64,000 nucleotides of DNA from Pithys albifrons albifrons (taxonomy: Eukaryota > Chordata > Aves > Passeriformes > Thamnophilidae), in contig NC_092463.1 of NCBI RefSeq assembly GCF_047495875.1, positions 13,712,622 through 13,776,621 on the forward strand. Direction: 5' to 3'. The notes below the pieces were generated by a model that did not search any database, was not told the DNA's origin, and saw nothing but the letters and a program-made list of their open reading frames with translations. Below are positions 23,417 to 36,945 of this stretch, piece after piece. A program made the position numbers and the translations under genes. Numbering within the stretch: the first letter of the stretch is position 1; each line of letters begins with the position of its first letter.

Positions 23417-26400
23417 ACCTTCAGCTGAAAATTTTCTTAAGTTTTAAATCACAAAAAAATCCACACTCCTGACTTTCCAAAGCAACTGTGCACAGCATAG
23501 TTTTAACTACTGGCTGCAGATCACTCAGAAAGGGCTCAGTTTAGGTCCTTCTCCAATGTACAAAGGGCTGATACAAAGAACAGTGAACAAAACCTCCTTA
23601 GCTGTATGTTTCAGATCTCGCAAACACTTGTTGCATAATGTCTTTAGATTATAACCTCTTCTTGCTCTTCACGCTGTGAAACTTTTATTCCTGTTCCTAT
23701 TGTTTTGGATTCCTGCTTAATGCAGTGTGCATGTCTCTGGCTTTGACAGATAAAATTGTGCAAGAATAGTATCTGCCTAAATGCTCCTCAGAGACTAACT
23801 TTGAGACTAAAACACTGACCATCTTCCCTCTTTGTTTGGATCCTTCCAAACACTTTCTCTGCCTTCAGGGCTTCTTATTATCTCAGAGATGCCCACAACT
23901 TCCTTTATTTCCTGGATTTTTCTTTTGTGATATTATCTCTGAACAAGGATGTCACCTCACGTGAACACAAATCCCTCCTGCTATCGTTCCTGCCTGGTTA
24001 ATGTTTCAGGTGTTCACATTGTCCTCTTTCATGTTCATTCTTGAAATGCATTTTCTGTAGTAATTACAAAAAGGATGCAACCAGGGAAGCTGTTGATGTG
24101 TTCTCACCATCTCTTGTTTTGCTGGCCAGTACTGCCTCCTCTGTCCTGTTGTAGGTGACTCAGACTGTTTTTGGATTGTCTGCTCATTTAGTATAAAGGC
24201 TTGCTCTGTGGTACTTAAATAATATCTAGCAATACCATGTATTTTCAGGTGTCATCCTGGGTAAAATAGTAAAGAAATCAGCACATATAATTGGAAGATA
24301 TACTTTATAGCAATTAAATTTTAAAAATACAGAAATTTGCAGCATATGCTGAGTAAGATTCACTAATAATGAGAAAGGTAAAAAAGAGGTTTATAGGAAT
24401 AAGGGTCCACTTAACAACTAATGCAAAAATGCTGCCCTATATCTCTCCAGCTGAGAAATGGCAGAGACTCTGTTGTCACACATCATGAAGGCTTGCCTAC
24501 TGTAGTTGCTGTAGAAATTCCTGCACCTCCCCACTTTTGCATTTGATATATATTTAAATCCTAGTAATCCTGGCTCTCAGCTGAGTATCAGTCCAAAAGA
24601 GATTTAGGATAGGGTAAGCCAAGGGTTGTGAGTCCATAGCTATGCAAATTCCAGATTCACTGGGGAAATGCAGCAAGGACTCCTGGAGCTTATGAGATGG
24701 AACAGAGTTCAGAGCTTTTGGTTTCAAGGCAGATCATCAGTCTGAAATGCAAATTGATGTATTTGGTTTTCTTTTTTAGTTATTCCTCTTTTTGGTGTCT
24801 GATCTGCAGGAAAACTTGCAGCTAATAGTAGTAAAACATTCATGTTGACATGCACGTACATGGACACCTGGACAACACTGCAAGTAATTTCCATAAAAAG
24901 AATTAGGGAATGAAGTTTCTTTGCCTGGGAAGAGCGTTATACTGGGCAAATTTCCACTGACACCATCAGATGAAATATGTTTGGCTACCACAGTCTCTAA
25001 AAACTAATTACAAAGTGAGGCTAAGTGACTCAAATTCTTGTAAAGTGTTTCAAAACTCTAGATTCTACATTTACAATGTGTTGTATTTTGCTTTGGTTTG
25101 TTTGTTTTTTTTTTTCCCTCTAAAGAACAGCAACTAGTTGGTGTATCATTACAGAGAGAATGGCAGAGGGAAACAAAAAGGAAGATAATTTCTTGTGGTA
25201 GATGCTCACATGCCATGGTGATGACCAGCCTTATAAAATTCTAGATAGTCATAACAGACCACAAAGGAGTCACAAAGTCATTATAGTCAGTGTATTAATA
25301 ATCCTCATACTGTAATAAGGAATGTCCAAATAGCCTATGACATCAGAGAATTTTATAGCTCCAGAGGAACTATTAGGTTTTATCTTCTCAAGAATCCTTA
25401 AAGAGTCCTCAATGAGACCCTGACACAATAAAACATAACGATTTCAAAAGAGTTGCTATGTTCTATTGTGTCAATAATTTGCATACTAACGATCCCCTGT
25501 GGTACCATAGTCCTTGACATTACAGAACATGGACTTGGTACATACTGAGTGACATTTAGATTACCCGACAGTCCATACACAGGAATTGTTGAATATTACA
25601 TCTCAAAAAGAAAACAAGCTTCATTTGGGTTTTAATTAAGAAAGTTAACAAAAAATATCCTCTATTATTTCTTAAAGTAAAAAAACCCATGAAATATGAG
25701 GATAACTAACTTCTTATATAATCCTGAAGATTAAATTTTCATATAGTTGCATGAAAGTAATTCCTTTAGCCTCATTTATAAGGATACTATCCTTAGTCTT
25801 TGTACTCACTCACAGCACCACAAATGTCTTGGTGTTATATGTTAGCTTATGTAACCCACAGACCAATATGTTTTCCTGCAAAGGCATGAATTAAGGAACA
25901 AGCAGGTGCTTTAACACTGAATATTTCTCTTTTTTTTCTGTGTGTCTGGGTAAGTGACATCCTTAACCTGACTTTAACAGTGTGTATGTGAATATTTCTC
26001 TGTAGGTGAGGAGTTCTCTCTATGTGAATAGTTTTATGTGTGCTGGAGAAGAATTAATGTCTCTGTATAAGATAAGAGAAAGAGAATCAACCATAACTGT
26101 TGGAGGGAGTTTCACTCTAGATAGTGGGAAGATTTTTTTACTCTGCTGAGCACAAGTCCTGCTGTTAATAATTGAAGGTTGCTTTGTGGAGAAAGGACTG
26201 TCCATATCCATCATTTTGAAGACAAAATTTTTCAGGTTTCTTCTGTTTTATGCCATATCAAACAATCTTACAGCATGCAATTCACAAGTTGCATGACCAG
26301 ATTCAAGTTTCTGGCCTTTGAAAAGTTTGCTATTTTGACTTAAGTATTGAGATACTTTTCTATTACAAAGAAGATGCATCTTTTGAGGATTCAAAGAAGC

Positions 26401-29400
26401 AAAAAAGAATATCCTCATTTTCCTTGACAGAATGCTTGCTGTGTTCTCCATGTTGAAGACTAGCAAATATGAACAGACAGGTTTACCCTTTTATCCCTTC
26501 TTGTTACTCAATGTGACTTTTAGGTCTTTCTCCAAATGAAGCACTCTGCAAGACATCCAAAGATAAAAGAGAAGGAGAATGAACTCACCTACACAGAGCT
26601 TATGAAGTCTTTAACATTTGATTGATAGTGTTTCTGTACCTGTGGCACATTTTAAAAAGCCCTTCAACTGTGAGTGCAAATACTTTTGTGAAACTGATAG
26701 TGTGTGCTTGTGTGTGTATAAAAACTGCAGAACAGAGCAAGATTTTAAAGTTAGAGACCAGGCACATTCTGTTATTGATTGTTGTTATGCAAGATTTATA
26801 AGACATCTATGATGGAATGGTGGTAGCAGGAAGCCTTAAAAAGCAATGTGGTCCTTGCATGAGTTTCGCCTAAATTTATCAGTTTGCTGTTTTTTTTTCT
26901 TGCTATTCCAAGAAAGAAATTAACACCTTGTCAGCATGGCAGAGGAGAGAAACACAGTAAGTCTTCATAGATCATTGACAACTACTGATCTCTTGTGCAC
27001 TGTAGGCAGATTGCTCTAAACAGGAGACCTAAATTTATCTCTAGCTAATAGATAGACAAGGAAAATCAAAGCCCTGATATGCACTTACTCTGCAGGGGAG
27101 ACCTTCTGCATCCCTAATCCCATGGGATCTTCCTTCTGTATGAATAATCTATACATTCTGTTTGAATGTTTTAAGAAAAAGCAATCTCTAATATAAATGA
27201 ATTTTTACCACTTGCAAGAAGAACCATAGAGTTTACTGTGGTCCAAAGCATTCAACAGTAAGAGTGAAAATAAGTACCACCAAAATTTTAAGAAAACTAT
27301 CTGTGCAAAGAGTAGGAAAACTGTGGTCAATGATTCTTTGAAAGACTGAGAAAAGTTTTGCAATACGCACACATCTGCAGAGACTGAGAGGATGCACTTG
27401 TTTCATCATTTGAGATAATCTGGTTGTTTTTTGCATGTTTTGCACAGGGCTATTTCAAGAAGGGCTTGATCTTTATTCCCTTTGCAAAGAATTGACTTTG
27501 TTATCACTGTTATTGCTGTGCTAGTGTTATCATACTCTGATTATTTTCACTGTGTATGTGTTTGTTGCTTCCTGTACAGTATAGAACTTTTTCTGCAGGC
27601 AAAAGCCAGGACAGCAGTCCCCTTTTAATACAAACCCTATTAAAAGCTGCCATTCTTAAATTAGCTCAGCAAAAAAAGTGCATTTTATAGTCAAGCAAGC
27701 AGTAATTGGACACTGTGGCTATGAGTGGCCCTTGTGGTGTTTGGACCAAGTCCAAATGTACCTTCTGTCTGTCTCTGACACAGGCAGACAATAGTGGTAT
27801 TATTTACTGTGCTGGCTCTGTGTAATTCAACAGGCCAGCTGCAAGAACAAAGAACCACTAACATTTTGCCCAGCCCTATTCCCAATTGAAGGCCCATCTA
27901 CATTTCATAAATAATTTCCTAAAATACTGGATTCTCTTTCTCTTCTACAGCCTTTACTGTGCTAATTTAGAGAATAAAAGTTAGCTTTTCAAGCAGTATC
28001 CTCTTCTTGTGCTGTCATTCATATATTTTCAAGTTTTGGACACTATGCCTATATTGACCCCAGAGTCAATACTGTGTACAACTTGTCTCCTTAGCTGTGC
28101 CCAGGAGTATGGAACTAACCCTGCTACTGATTTTCCTGTGTTTCTAAAGTTAACCAAAGGGGTTGGATTTGGATCATTTTACACTATCTAATAAGTGACA
28201 TACCTCCTCTGATTTTATTAAGATGCAAATGTTTAAAAGGTATAGAGGAAGAGCATCCCTTCTGCCTAGCCTTAAACCACATGTGAATGAACACAAGAGG
28301 GAGTATTAGGTAATCGTTAATATTAAGGGGATTGGAAGAAAGGGTTTCCTGGACCTAATATTGTCTGTTGCTCTGACTTTGTCTTTACATTCTTGGACAG
28401 CTTTTTGAAATGTAACATATCAAGAACAATGAGACAGTATGTGAGCAGCCACACCTCCAATTTACATCCATTCTATCTGTCTTTCTAACCAAGGAAAGGA
28501 TTAGAAGAGCTGTTACCTGTGCATTTTAGCATATAACCTCAAGCTTACTGAAAGTTCAGGCAACTGAACTGCATCAGTAAAACAGACATAAGGACACCTC
28601 ATTAGGGACATTCCTTTCCTGACATGAAAGGATGCCTTCCTGTGAGTGTTTTTCTCGAGCTGGCATCAGCACTTGGAGTGCTGATTCTTTAAATGCAAAA
28701 TATGGTCTTTCTTTCCATTAATGTCTGCATTTTCTCGTCTGGTTCCACTGGTAGCCTCTTTACCACATTTTGCTGTCATTTCCCATAGATGATGCCAGGA
28801 AAGTATGTAAGAATATACACAGGTGAGAAGAAGGCAGTGGAACAGACTGGGAACCCAGTCCTCTGATATCTGTGTGCACTGGGCAGGGAAGTTGGTGGGA
28901 AGTGGGTGGAGGAGGCAAATTAACTGCAATCAGTAAAGAACTAAAACAAATTACTCCCTTAGAAGACAGAGAGGAGATGGGAATTCTGTGACTCACTGTC
29001 CCATCACTGTTCCTCTGGGGCTTCTCCTAGAGTGCTGCTGCTACATGCCAACTCTTACACAAGGGTGAAACAAAACACTCTCCTTCACACCACGCAATTT
29101 CAATGAGGCATGGACGTGCTGCACTCATTCACAGACATGTATGACTATGGCATACATGCCCACTGTGTTCTGTAAATAATAACCATAATGCTTACACAGT
29201 TGTATTGAATTCTGTCAGGTGAAGATAAAGAGCTTCTCAGAGTTGCGTTACTATGATAAAATGGATCAGTCCATGTGAGACACATACAGTGACACTATTT
29301 GAATTTTTAAACATGATCCTCGGAATCCCTTAAATAATTTGTTAGGTGCTTATCAGAAATCTCTTTGCCTACTATTTAGTTGTGATTTATAGACAATTAT

Positions 29401-30781
29401 CTCCTCGCAAAAGAAATGCTTTCCATGTGTCACAGTGTACAGGTAAACACTGACCAGCACCCTAGAAACACAGTAGATGAAATGATGGAAACACAAAAGC
29501 AGACTATGTGCTTGCTAATCAGCCAACTGGGGCATGCTGGCAGCAAGGCTTGGTTTCTTTTAACTACTCTGGCCCCTGGGAATACATTGCTGCTGAAACC
29601 ACTCTGACTGCACTGTGTTGAGCATAGGTGTTCAAATAGATCTGCTTCAGTTTATTTTGATGGACCTATGGGCAGCCTTGATTTATGTCAGAAATTCTCC
29701 AGAACAAGCCTCAGTGGTATCTAAAATATATCAGCTATTTTTCCCATAGGTAGGAATTGCCTTGATTTCTCAAAAATCTGGACTGCCAGCACAATCACAC
29801 ACAAAGAAAGTTCATCTGATGTATTAAACAACAGTAAGCCAGGCTGACAAGATTCATTAATTTATATATTTATTTATTTTGCAACATGTATTCACCTAAG
29901 CATGAGTCAGACAAATTTAAGAGCTTAAACTAAATTAAAACACCCAACTTGATAAAAGCTACCACAGATGACAAATTTCTGGAGAAAGCTGAATTTCAGG
30001 TTGCAAGGTGCAGACCTGATTCCCTGTGGAGAGGGATAGCAAACCACTCTTCAGGATGTGGACAGGGCCCTCAAAAGGACTAATTAGGCCTTATAATCTC
30101 TACTGAAAGGTATAAGTTAAATATCCCTAGAAAACTAGAATCCCAAGTTGTAATTTTTTTTTTGTATTTCATCAGAATAAAAAATTGAAGTGTTTGAGGA
30201 ATTTTTCAGAGACAATAATTTCACTGTCCATCTTTATTAACTACATATACTCAGACTCAAGATGCAGAAGATTCTCAGCAGAAGAGTTTATGTGTTGCTT
30301 AATTTTGAATTCAAACCCATGTGTCCAATAAACAAGGTGAAATATCTAATTTTAAAATTTGTAAGACAGGTTTTATAGTTTTATTTTTGGTCCTGCAAAG
30401 CCTTTTTTTTTTGTGAATATCCACTAAATTTGATAGACTACTGAGAAATTCAGAGCTTTGTAAATTGGTATTTTGTCAAAAAAAATCTAAAATTCTGTAG
30501 GCTGGCTGCACATTTCTCATTTTCTATTTCTAATTTTTTCCTTTGCCATGGAGAAATGATAGTGTGCTAAGGAGTAATGGAGTTGGATCATATTTTCTTG
30601 TTTTTCATATTTCATCCAGATTGTTCCTATTCCCAATCATGGACAGTGTTATTTTCAGAAATGTTGGTTTTAACCTTGGATATCATTCGCTTCTTTAGTA
30701 GTTGGTTTCACTGTTGTTTTTGAGGAAATTTCACCAGAAATTGCTTTTGAGTATGTAAATACATTCTGTTTGGTGCTTCAG
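23417..30781. other. No gene recognised; background DNA
   Basis: No recognisable exon, RNA gene or repeat family. Open frames here are short and show no domain. Small features are a T-rich patch at 25090-25120 and an ATTTATTTATTT patch near 29870. It ends at the acceptor-like sequence before the candidate exon at 30782. Confidence 0.5.
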
Positions 30782-30898
30782 CTGGCCCATCTGACCACAA
30801 ACCACGATGATACGGCTTTAGTCAGGCCTATCATGGAGTCCCATTCAAAACCAGCCACAAACGATGAGGATAAATATGGTCTTCTGCCCACAGAATAA
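30782..30898 (+). other. Candidate terminal coding exon or conserved element
   Basis: An acceptor-like tract (CATTCTGTTTGGTGCTTCAG) is followed at 30782 by 38 open codons ending in TAA (30896-30898). The peptide is hydrophilic, with TTNHDDTALVRP and NDEDKYGLLPTE. The stretch keeps three CpGs in an AT-rich neighbourhood, which hints at constraint. I do not recognise the protein. A chance open frame of this length is common, so the call rests on the splice signal and CpG retention only. A minus-strand frame (30778-31068) overlaps it and is equally unrecognised. Confidence 0.2.
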
Positions 30899-31800
30899 TA
30901 GTCTTTAACCATGATTAACCTTTCAACATAACACTGACTCATTGTTAAGGCTATTAGAACCGTAATTCCTTGGTTTATCATACAGCAGCTCAGGAGTGCA
31001 TATTTCTTTTCTGTTATGTGTAATAGCATGGAACAGGACTTTTGCACTTGTAGTAGGAGATGGTGCATTTATTAAGAAAGTCTGGTCTAGAAGTGATGGT
31101 TTTCTGAGAGTTTGCTGATCAACAGACTGTACCTTGTTAAGGCAAGGGTGAATAAAATGGTAATTTTAACACTCACCTGCTTCAGTAACCAAAGGAAAAC
31201 ACTTATTGCACTGTTACATATATTTTTATTTTGGACAGGTTACATTTTTATAATTATTCATTATTCATTCACAGTATGAAAAATAAATAGCATATTAACA
31301 GAAAGAATGTATTTTGATTCCTTGGAGACAGGTACAAGCAATCTACAAGCAATTTTCCTGTATCTTCCTATCATGTTTTTCTTTTAAAACAGTGTAAAAA
31401 GTTATATTTTGACTGGAAGACAAAGGCAGACAAAGTTTCATAAAAACTTACTACAGAGAATTTTAAATTTTAAAACAGTATTCAACTTTTTATATGTATC
31501 TTAATCTTTGCTATTGCTTTTTCAGCACTTTCATGTTGTTCCTTAACCTCATGATCCTTTATTAATGTTTGTTGTGTGTCAAAAGTTGACTATTATCAGT
31601 AAAGATCATCTGCCTCACAGGCACCTTAGAATTTATCAGTAGATTATTTATAATTTGACCTTATCCATAAAAGAGCACATTAAACACTGTAAGTGAAAGA
31701 AAACGTCCTGAGAGAGTAGAATTAGCAGTCAACAAATCTGTTTAGTGTCTGGTTTCATATTGTTTATGCTTCTGATGTGTTTGTGTATGCACAAATGTTT
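30899..31800. other. No gene recognised
   Basis: AT-rich sequence between the candidate exon and the CR1 fragment. I see nothing supportable in it. Confidence 0.5.
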
Positions 31801-32070
31801 TTGGTGGTGTCCAGTGACAGGGCAAAGAGTAATGGCCTTAACCTTAACAACAAGTTTCACCTCAACATGAGGAAGAAATTCTTTACACTGAGGGTGGCAG
31901 AGCACTGGAACTGGCTGCCCAGGGAAGTCTTGGAGTCTCTCTGGAGACATTTCAAACCCACCTGGACACATTCCTGAGTTACTTGGTCTAGAGGACCCTG
32001 CCTTGGCAGGGAAGTTGGACTGGATGATCTCCAAAGGTCCCTTCCAACCCTAATGTTTCTGTGATTCTCT
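31801..32070 (+). mobile_element. CR1 LINE 3' fragment
   Basis: About 270 bp of CR1 in sense orientation. It holds the end of the RT frame (FHLNMRKKFFTLRVAEHWNW and LPREVLESL), then the 3' UTR with CTTGGCAGGG, TTGGACTGGATGATCTCC and AAGGTCCCTTCCAACCCTAA, and the terminal TTCTGTGATTCT repeats. It is 5'-truncated. The 3' UTR wording differs from the copy at 17284, so it probably belongs to another CR1 subfamily. Confidence 0.9.
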
Positions 32071-35000
32071 GGTTTTGTGTGTTTATAAACAGAAATATAT
32101 ATCCTTATTCATGTTTTTCTAACACATATTTCCATGCTCATCTAAATACTCTGAACAGTTCTGTAACTTAGAATGCATCATACCACAGCAGCGTGCCTAT
32201 AAATATGCACCAAAGATCACTGGAGAATCAAATAAAAATTTAATTTAAAGGAATTTCGCCTGATAAGAAGCAGTATCAGTTAGGGACTTAGTAAGGTATA
32301 TTTTGTAGTTACTAGAGCTTTGGCTTACCTTGCTTCTTCCTGTTTTTCTCAAACCACTGTGTGTGGAATATGTGTGTGCCTAGAATTGGAGCAGCTAAAA
32401 GAAAAGCTACAGGCAACGTTTCACTTTTTGTTACCCCAGCAGAACTTTTTGATTTCCAAAAGGGTGCAGCCAGGTAACTAAGCACAAAAATGCAAACAGC
32501 TGCTGAATCCTATCCCAGATATGAGGCAATTTTCTTGGTGGTCAGAGTGATTTTTGCCTGTGGAAAACTTTTGAGATATAAGAACTTCAATACATATGGA
32601 CTCAGGTTCCTCCATATATACAAACTGTAGTGGTAAGAATTGATGAGAAGTATTCCAGGGCAGAATTTATCCCCTCATCTTCTGTATATCAGAGTTATTA
32701 TTTTTGTAAACATGCTGAGTCTGCCTCTGATGAAAGCATGCAAGCTACTTCTTTCAAGAGGGTGAGACTGGACCTTAACTGTTGAGATGACTGATGACAA
32801 TCCAGACCCAAATCAAAGGACAGGCATAATTAATACAGATGCTGCACTTCACCTGGACTTGAACACGTTAATGAAGACATTGTCAGCCAATGGCAGAAAT
32901 GTTCTCAGCTGCTCACTGTTTGCTAATGACAAAACGACTACTTAAATTGAATGTTTGATTCTATTTAAAGGTCAACATGACTGACTAATTCTAAATTATG
33001 TAATTATGCTAAGAAAGCAGAGTTAAGAAGCTGCTAACCTGTATCATACGGAGCCAACTGTGAAAATGTAATACTGTTGTTTTGAAAGATTTCTGTTAAA
33101 TGAGCATCGAGTGACTGTTACCATTGTGGTAATGAGATTGTGCTATTAACAGGATGTGGCACAGACAAAATCTATAAGAAAGACCTTGCACTTTTGAAGG
33201 TTGTTAAATAACAAAATGACTGCTTGAAAACTATTTCATGTCACTCAGTTTTAGGAGGACTCTTCTGCCCAGTTTAAAAGATGCAACTGCATACATGCAC
33301 AGCCTTCCTTACCCTTACCCTACACAACCCTTGGAAAACAGCTTTCTTCTCCAGATAGTGGGAGAGGCTTCTGGACCAGATGAATCACTTCCAAAGCAGG
33401 CCTGAATAAGGACATAGCTATAAAACTTCAGGTATTTGATTGATATATTTTTCCAGACTAGATCATCATGATTCATTTTTACTGCAGCCATTCTGAAAAC
33501 GCTGTTTCATGGATTAAAACTGTGTTGGTGTTGGGTTCTGGGGAAACATGGAGCTGCAGCACAGGCCTTGCCTTCCCTGGAAATAGTGCTGGGTAGAATT
33601 GCCACCTCCTGACATTTTGCTGTCATCTTTCCTTGAGCTGTGTGATGTAACGCTAATTCTTCCTGTTCCTGAACTGGTGATCCTATTTCCCTCAGACTCA
33701 GAGAATTCAAACTGTTGAAAGAAAAGCCCAGTTCCATTCTGCTCTCTGATGAGCCTTTTCCAATCAATTGCTCCCACTGCTGCTGTGCCGAACAGTCTTA
33801 CCACAGCCCTGTGTTTAAGAGGCTGACATTTTGTGTGCTTCATTTATAAATACTGTTGGTGGAAACATCTCTGTAGCTGGACCCAGTAGGAGCCTGACAC
33901 TTTCATTGTGACTAGCTGTTTATTGTGCAAGCTGCTGACTAACTCACAGTAACTAAAATATAATTTTCCAAAATAGACACAGATGACAAACAGATAATCA
34001 CTGCAGAGAGCCAATATAACTAAGAAGTACACTCAAGGCTCTTTTAGGTGTACTTCACAGGATCATTATAATCAGCAAACGGATCTTAACTCAGGCTGTC
34101 ACCTACTCAAAGCTGTTCCTTATTTTCAAGGCTGTGTCTCATTTTGCCACTTCAGATAAAGCAAAGGGGCTCCAGTCATGTGCTTTGGTACTACTCAGCT
34201 CTCAGATGGTATCCAAACACTGTTCTTTTCTGCCTCCCAAATCCCTGTGACTTCTCCATCCTGTCTTCCCAGCTCCCACTCCAACTGAGAAGCTGAATTG
34301 TTTGTACCAGTGCAAGCTCCCTGTCCACCAGGACTCAGGAAGCTGCTTAGTCCCTTAAAACAAGGGTGAGTAACAGCTACTTTCCTGTTCTCAGATTTTT
34401 CTGCAGCCAGTTTTGCTTTTACATTGATGCACAGCACTAAACAAGTCTCTCAAAATGGATCCTCTGCATGGCCTTGTAGCCATTATTTCCTAACAGGGTC
34501 AGCAGTAAGAAAGTCGTACTTCAAGAAGATTTGGTCAAAAAGCCCTGAGATGATGGAGATTTAAAAGTATTAGCTGCTGGACAAGCAAAGAAAGGAAAGC
34601 AAACACCTTAAATGAGGAGGCAGAGGGCAAAGATATCAAGAAAGTATTCAGTTATTCTTGACTAGAATAAATAAGTAAATCCCTTGAGAACAGGACTCTG
34701 GGCACTTTAAGAACAGTAAAAGAAATTAAAATCCTGTGTCTGATAATAAAATGCAATGTAGCTTCAGTGTAAGGTTTCTTGCTACCCTAAGGAGAATGTT
34801 TCTGTCCAGGCCTCTGGTGTTCATATATTTCATTAAATGAAATGTGTAATAGAAAGAAACATACTCACACACCTTAAAAAAAATGTGTGCATTTTGGAAA
34901 CTATTTGTGTTGGATTTAGATTTAGGAGTCTAGGGTCAATGTCTAAATTTTGGGTGCAGAGGTGTCACAGCTGTTTGAACAGTGACTGCAACCCAAAGGT

Positions 35001-35209
35001 GCCCATGAAAGTGCTGCAGAGGGACCAGACTGGACTGAGGTCATGGCCACATACATGGCTCTGTGACCCTGCTTCCATACCCAGCATGGTATCTGACTGC
35101 TCTTAACAGGACCTCCAGCCATGAGCATATTTTCATGGCAGGTTTTGAAAGGGATTATTGTTTGCCAAATGGGTAATGAGAAGAAATCCTAATAGCAGGA
35201 GGAAAGATA
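32071..35209. other. No gene recognised; background DNA
   Basis: No recognisable exon or repeat. Two overlapping minus-strand frames at 33507-33843 (86 and 109 codons) look moderately coding-like in composition but compete with each other and show no domain, so neither is called. Confidence 0.5.
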
Positions 35210-35250
35210 TTATCTATCTGTCCTATCTATCTATCTATCTATAATCTATC

Positions 35251-35296
<46 letters not shown>

Positions 35297-35312
35297 ATCT
35301 ATCTATCTATCC
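35210..35312 (+). repeat. (CTAT)n tetranucleotide microsatellite
   Basis: A tandem CTAT array of about 100 bp with three small interruptions (TATAATC, TCTCTATC and TATCATC), which shows older slippage and point changes. Confidence 0.95.
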
Positions 35313-35940
35313 TCTGCATATACCAATAACTTATGCTTCCTATGAAATGAAACAATGCTTTTTGGCCTGCCATAATTCGAAGTTGTGGTGAATTATGTCA
35401 TACAAATCATAGGATTAATATTAGTCATTTAAAAGCAAAGTGATAGCAAAAATGCTAACAACAATGTTGTTTGCAGGTTTTCACATTTTGTGGCAGGGGT
35501 TTGTTTGTTTGTTTTTCCTTATTTTAACTTCAGTTTCATAGAAACTACAATTATGAACTGCTTTCCACATGTAGGCTAAAAAACTCTTTTGACATTAGCG
35601 ATGTCAGTGGCAGTTGGAGGTGGTGTCAGAGCACCCAGCGTGGAGCGCAGCAGGCTGTCTGCCCCAGTGTGAGAGGCCATGTGACTCATCTTTTTAGAAT
35701 GGCATAGTATCTTTTTCACTATGACTTTTTCCTCTCAGGTTAGATTGACTTGTTAACACATCCTCCCTGGTATCTTTACCTCTGTTTTGTAAGCTATTTC
35801 TCACTCTCTGATCAGTCTGGGATTAACTTTTGGGATTGGCCCATGTAAAGGAGAGACAAGGCTGAGGAAATATTCAGGCTCAGGAGATATTTAGACTTTT
35901 TATGTTCACATATAGTATGTAACATTTTCCATTAGTAAAA
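35313..35940. other. No gene recognised; short GC-rich patch
   Basis: Mostly AT-rich. The patch at 35599-35690 is GC-rich with three CpGs. It opens after a pyrimidine-rich tract (CTCTTTTGACATTAG) into about 24 codons ending in TGA. It could be a small exon or a conserved element, but the support is too thin to call. Confidence 0.4.
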
Positions 35941-36274
35941 GGAAAGAGGGAAAGAAGGAGGGAAGGCAGGCAGGAAGGGAAAGAAGGAAGGAAGGAAGGA
36001 AGGAAGGAAGGAAGGAAGGAAGGAAGGAAGGAAGGAAGGAAGGAAGGAAGGAAGGAAGGAAGGAAGGAAGGAAGGAAGGAAGGAAGGAAGGAAGGAAGGA
36101 AGGAAGGAAGGAAGGAAGGAAGGAAGGAAGGAAGGAAGGAAGGAAGGAAGGAAGGAAGGAAGGAAAGAAGGAAGGAAGGAAGGAGACAGCAAACAACAGA
36201 AAGAGGGAAAGAGGGAGAGACAGAGACATATACAGGGAAAGAGAAAGGCAGAAAGAGAAGGAAGGAAGGAAGAA
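35941..36274 (+). repeat. (GGAA)n polypurine tract
   Basis: A nearly pure purine strand. Irregular GGAAAGAGGG and AAGGAGGG units are followed by about 50 tandem GGAA units (about 35982-36182, one AAAG interruption), then GAAAGAGGGA-type degenerate units to 36274. The complementary frames give a false Pro-Ser-Phe repeat protein. Confidence 0.95.
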
Positions 36275-36851
36275 TCCCCTCACCTTTTGTGTTGAATGCA
36301 TACTACACAGTAGACAATAAAAATTTTTAAATATACAGTATTCCATAAAATACTACAAAAAGCTAAGTTTCAGTCTTTGTAAAGAGACAGAAAGAAAAAG
36401 ATGCTGCTACACAGACTGACCTTAGCAGAATTGCTCAAATTTAGCAATGAAACTGATAGATTTACATGATGCATATGCAGCAAAGCTCTTCGTCTTCATG
36501 TCCTTGTACACATTATAAAGGCATGGAGGCAGAGCATGGTTTATAGAGTGATGATAAAATATACAATGGCACCTGGGTTCCCTGCAGAGCTCTGAAGATT
36601 TATCTGTCTTTAGATGAGGTACTATACAGGCATGGCTCGCTCCCGTCGCTGCACCGGTGAACTTAAACCTAGACTTAAAAGGATCACTCATCTGGCAAGA
36701 AGAATAATTTAGTCTACCCATTCCAGAGTCCTCCCATGTCTGTATTTTAATAAAGGACATCAGTTTACACAGTTGTGCTGAACTGTGTTTTTTGGTTGTG
36801 TGATTTAAACTATGTGCATTAGGATGTCTAATGGTATCTTTATCTCTGCAG
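36275..36851. other. Unassigned; contains CpG-bearing open frame on - strand
   Basis: Holds a 112-codon minus-strand frame (36422-36760) preceded in sense by TTATTAAAATACAG, which could act as an acceptor. In the middle (36633-36660) lie four CpGs in 28 bp (CTCGCTCCCGTCGCTGCACC), unusual for this AT-rich DNA. No protein family was recognised. It may be a conserved non-coding element, a degraded exon or chance. Confidence 0.25.
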
Positions 36852-36945
36852 AAGCCTTGCTTGAGTTGAACAGAGCATGTCTGCTCTTTGTACTAATGCT
36901 CATGGAAGAAGACCTTGAAGAAGGGTACGTGACTGAAGCCAAACT
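36852..36945 (+). other. Candidate internal coding exon, 94 nt
   Basis: An acceptor (TCTTTATCTCTGCAG) ends at 36851 and a strong donor (CT/GTAAGTAG) starts at 36946. Between them one frame is open throughout (2+90+2 nt). It reads ALLELNRACLLFVLMLMEED-like, a leucine-rich segment followed by EEGYVTEAKL. Incoming phase 1 and outgoing phase 2 mean it cannot splice directly to the other candidate exons seen downstream. I do not recognise the protein. Good sites around an open 31-codon frame are suggestive but can occur by chance. Confidence 0.28.

Noticed and set aside
33507..33843. Two overlapping minus-strand frames (86 and 109 codons)
   Set aside because: They compete in different frames with no homology I can recognise; most likely chance.
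35906..36346. 146- and 86-codon Pro-Ser-Phe repeat proteins on the minus strand
   Set aside because: Translation of the GGAA microsatellite; no gene signals.
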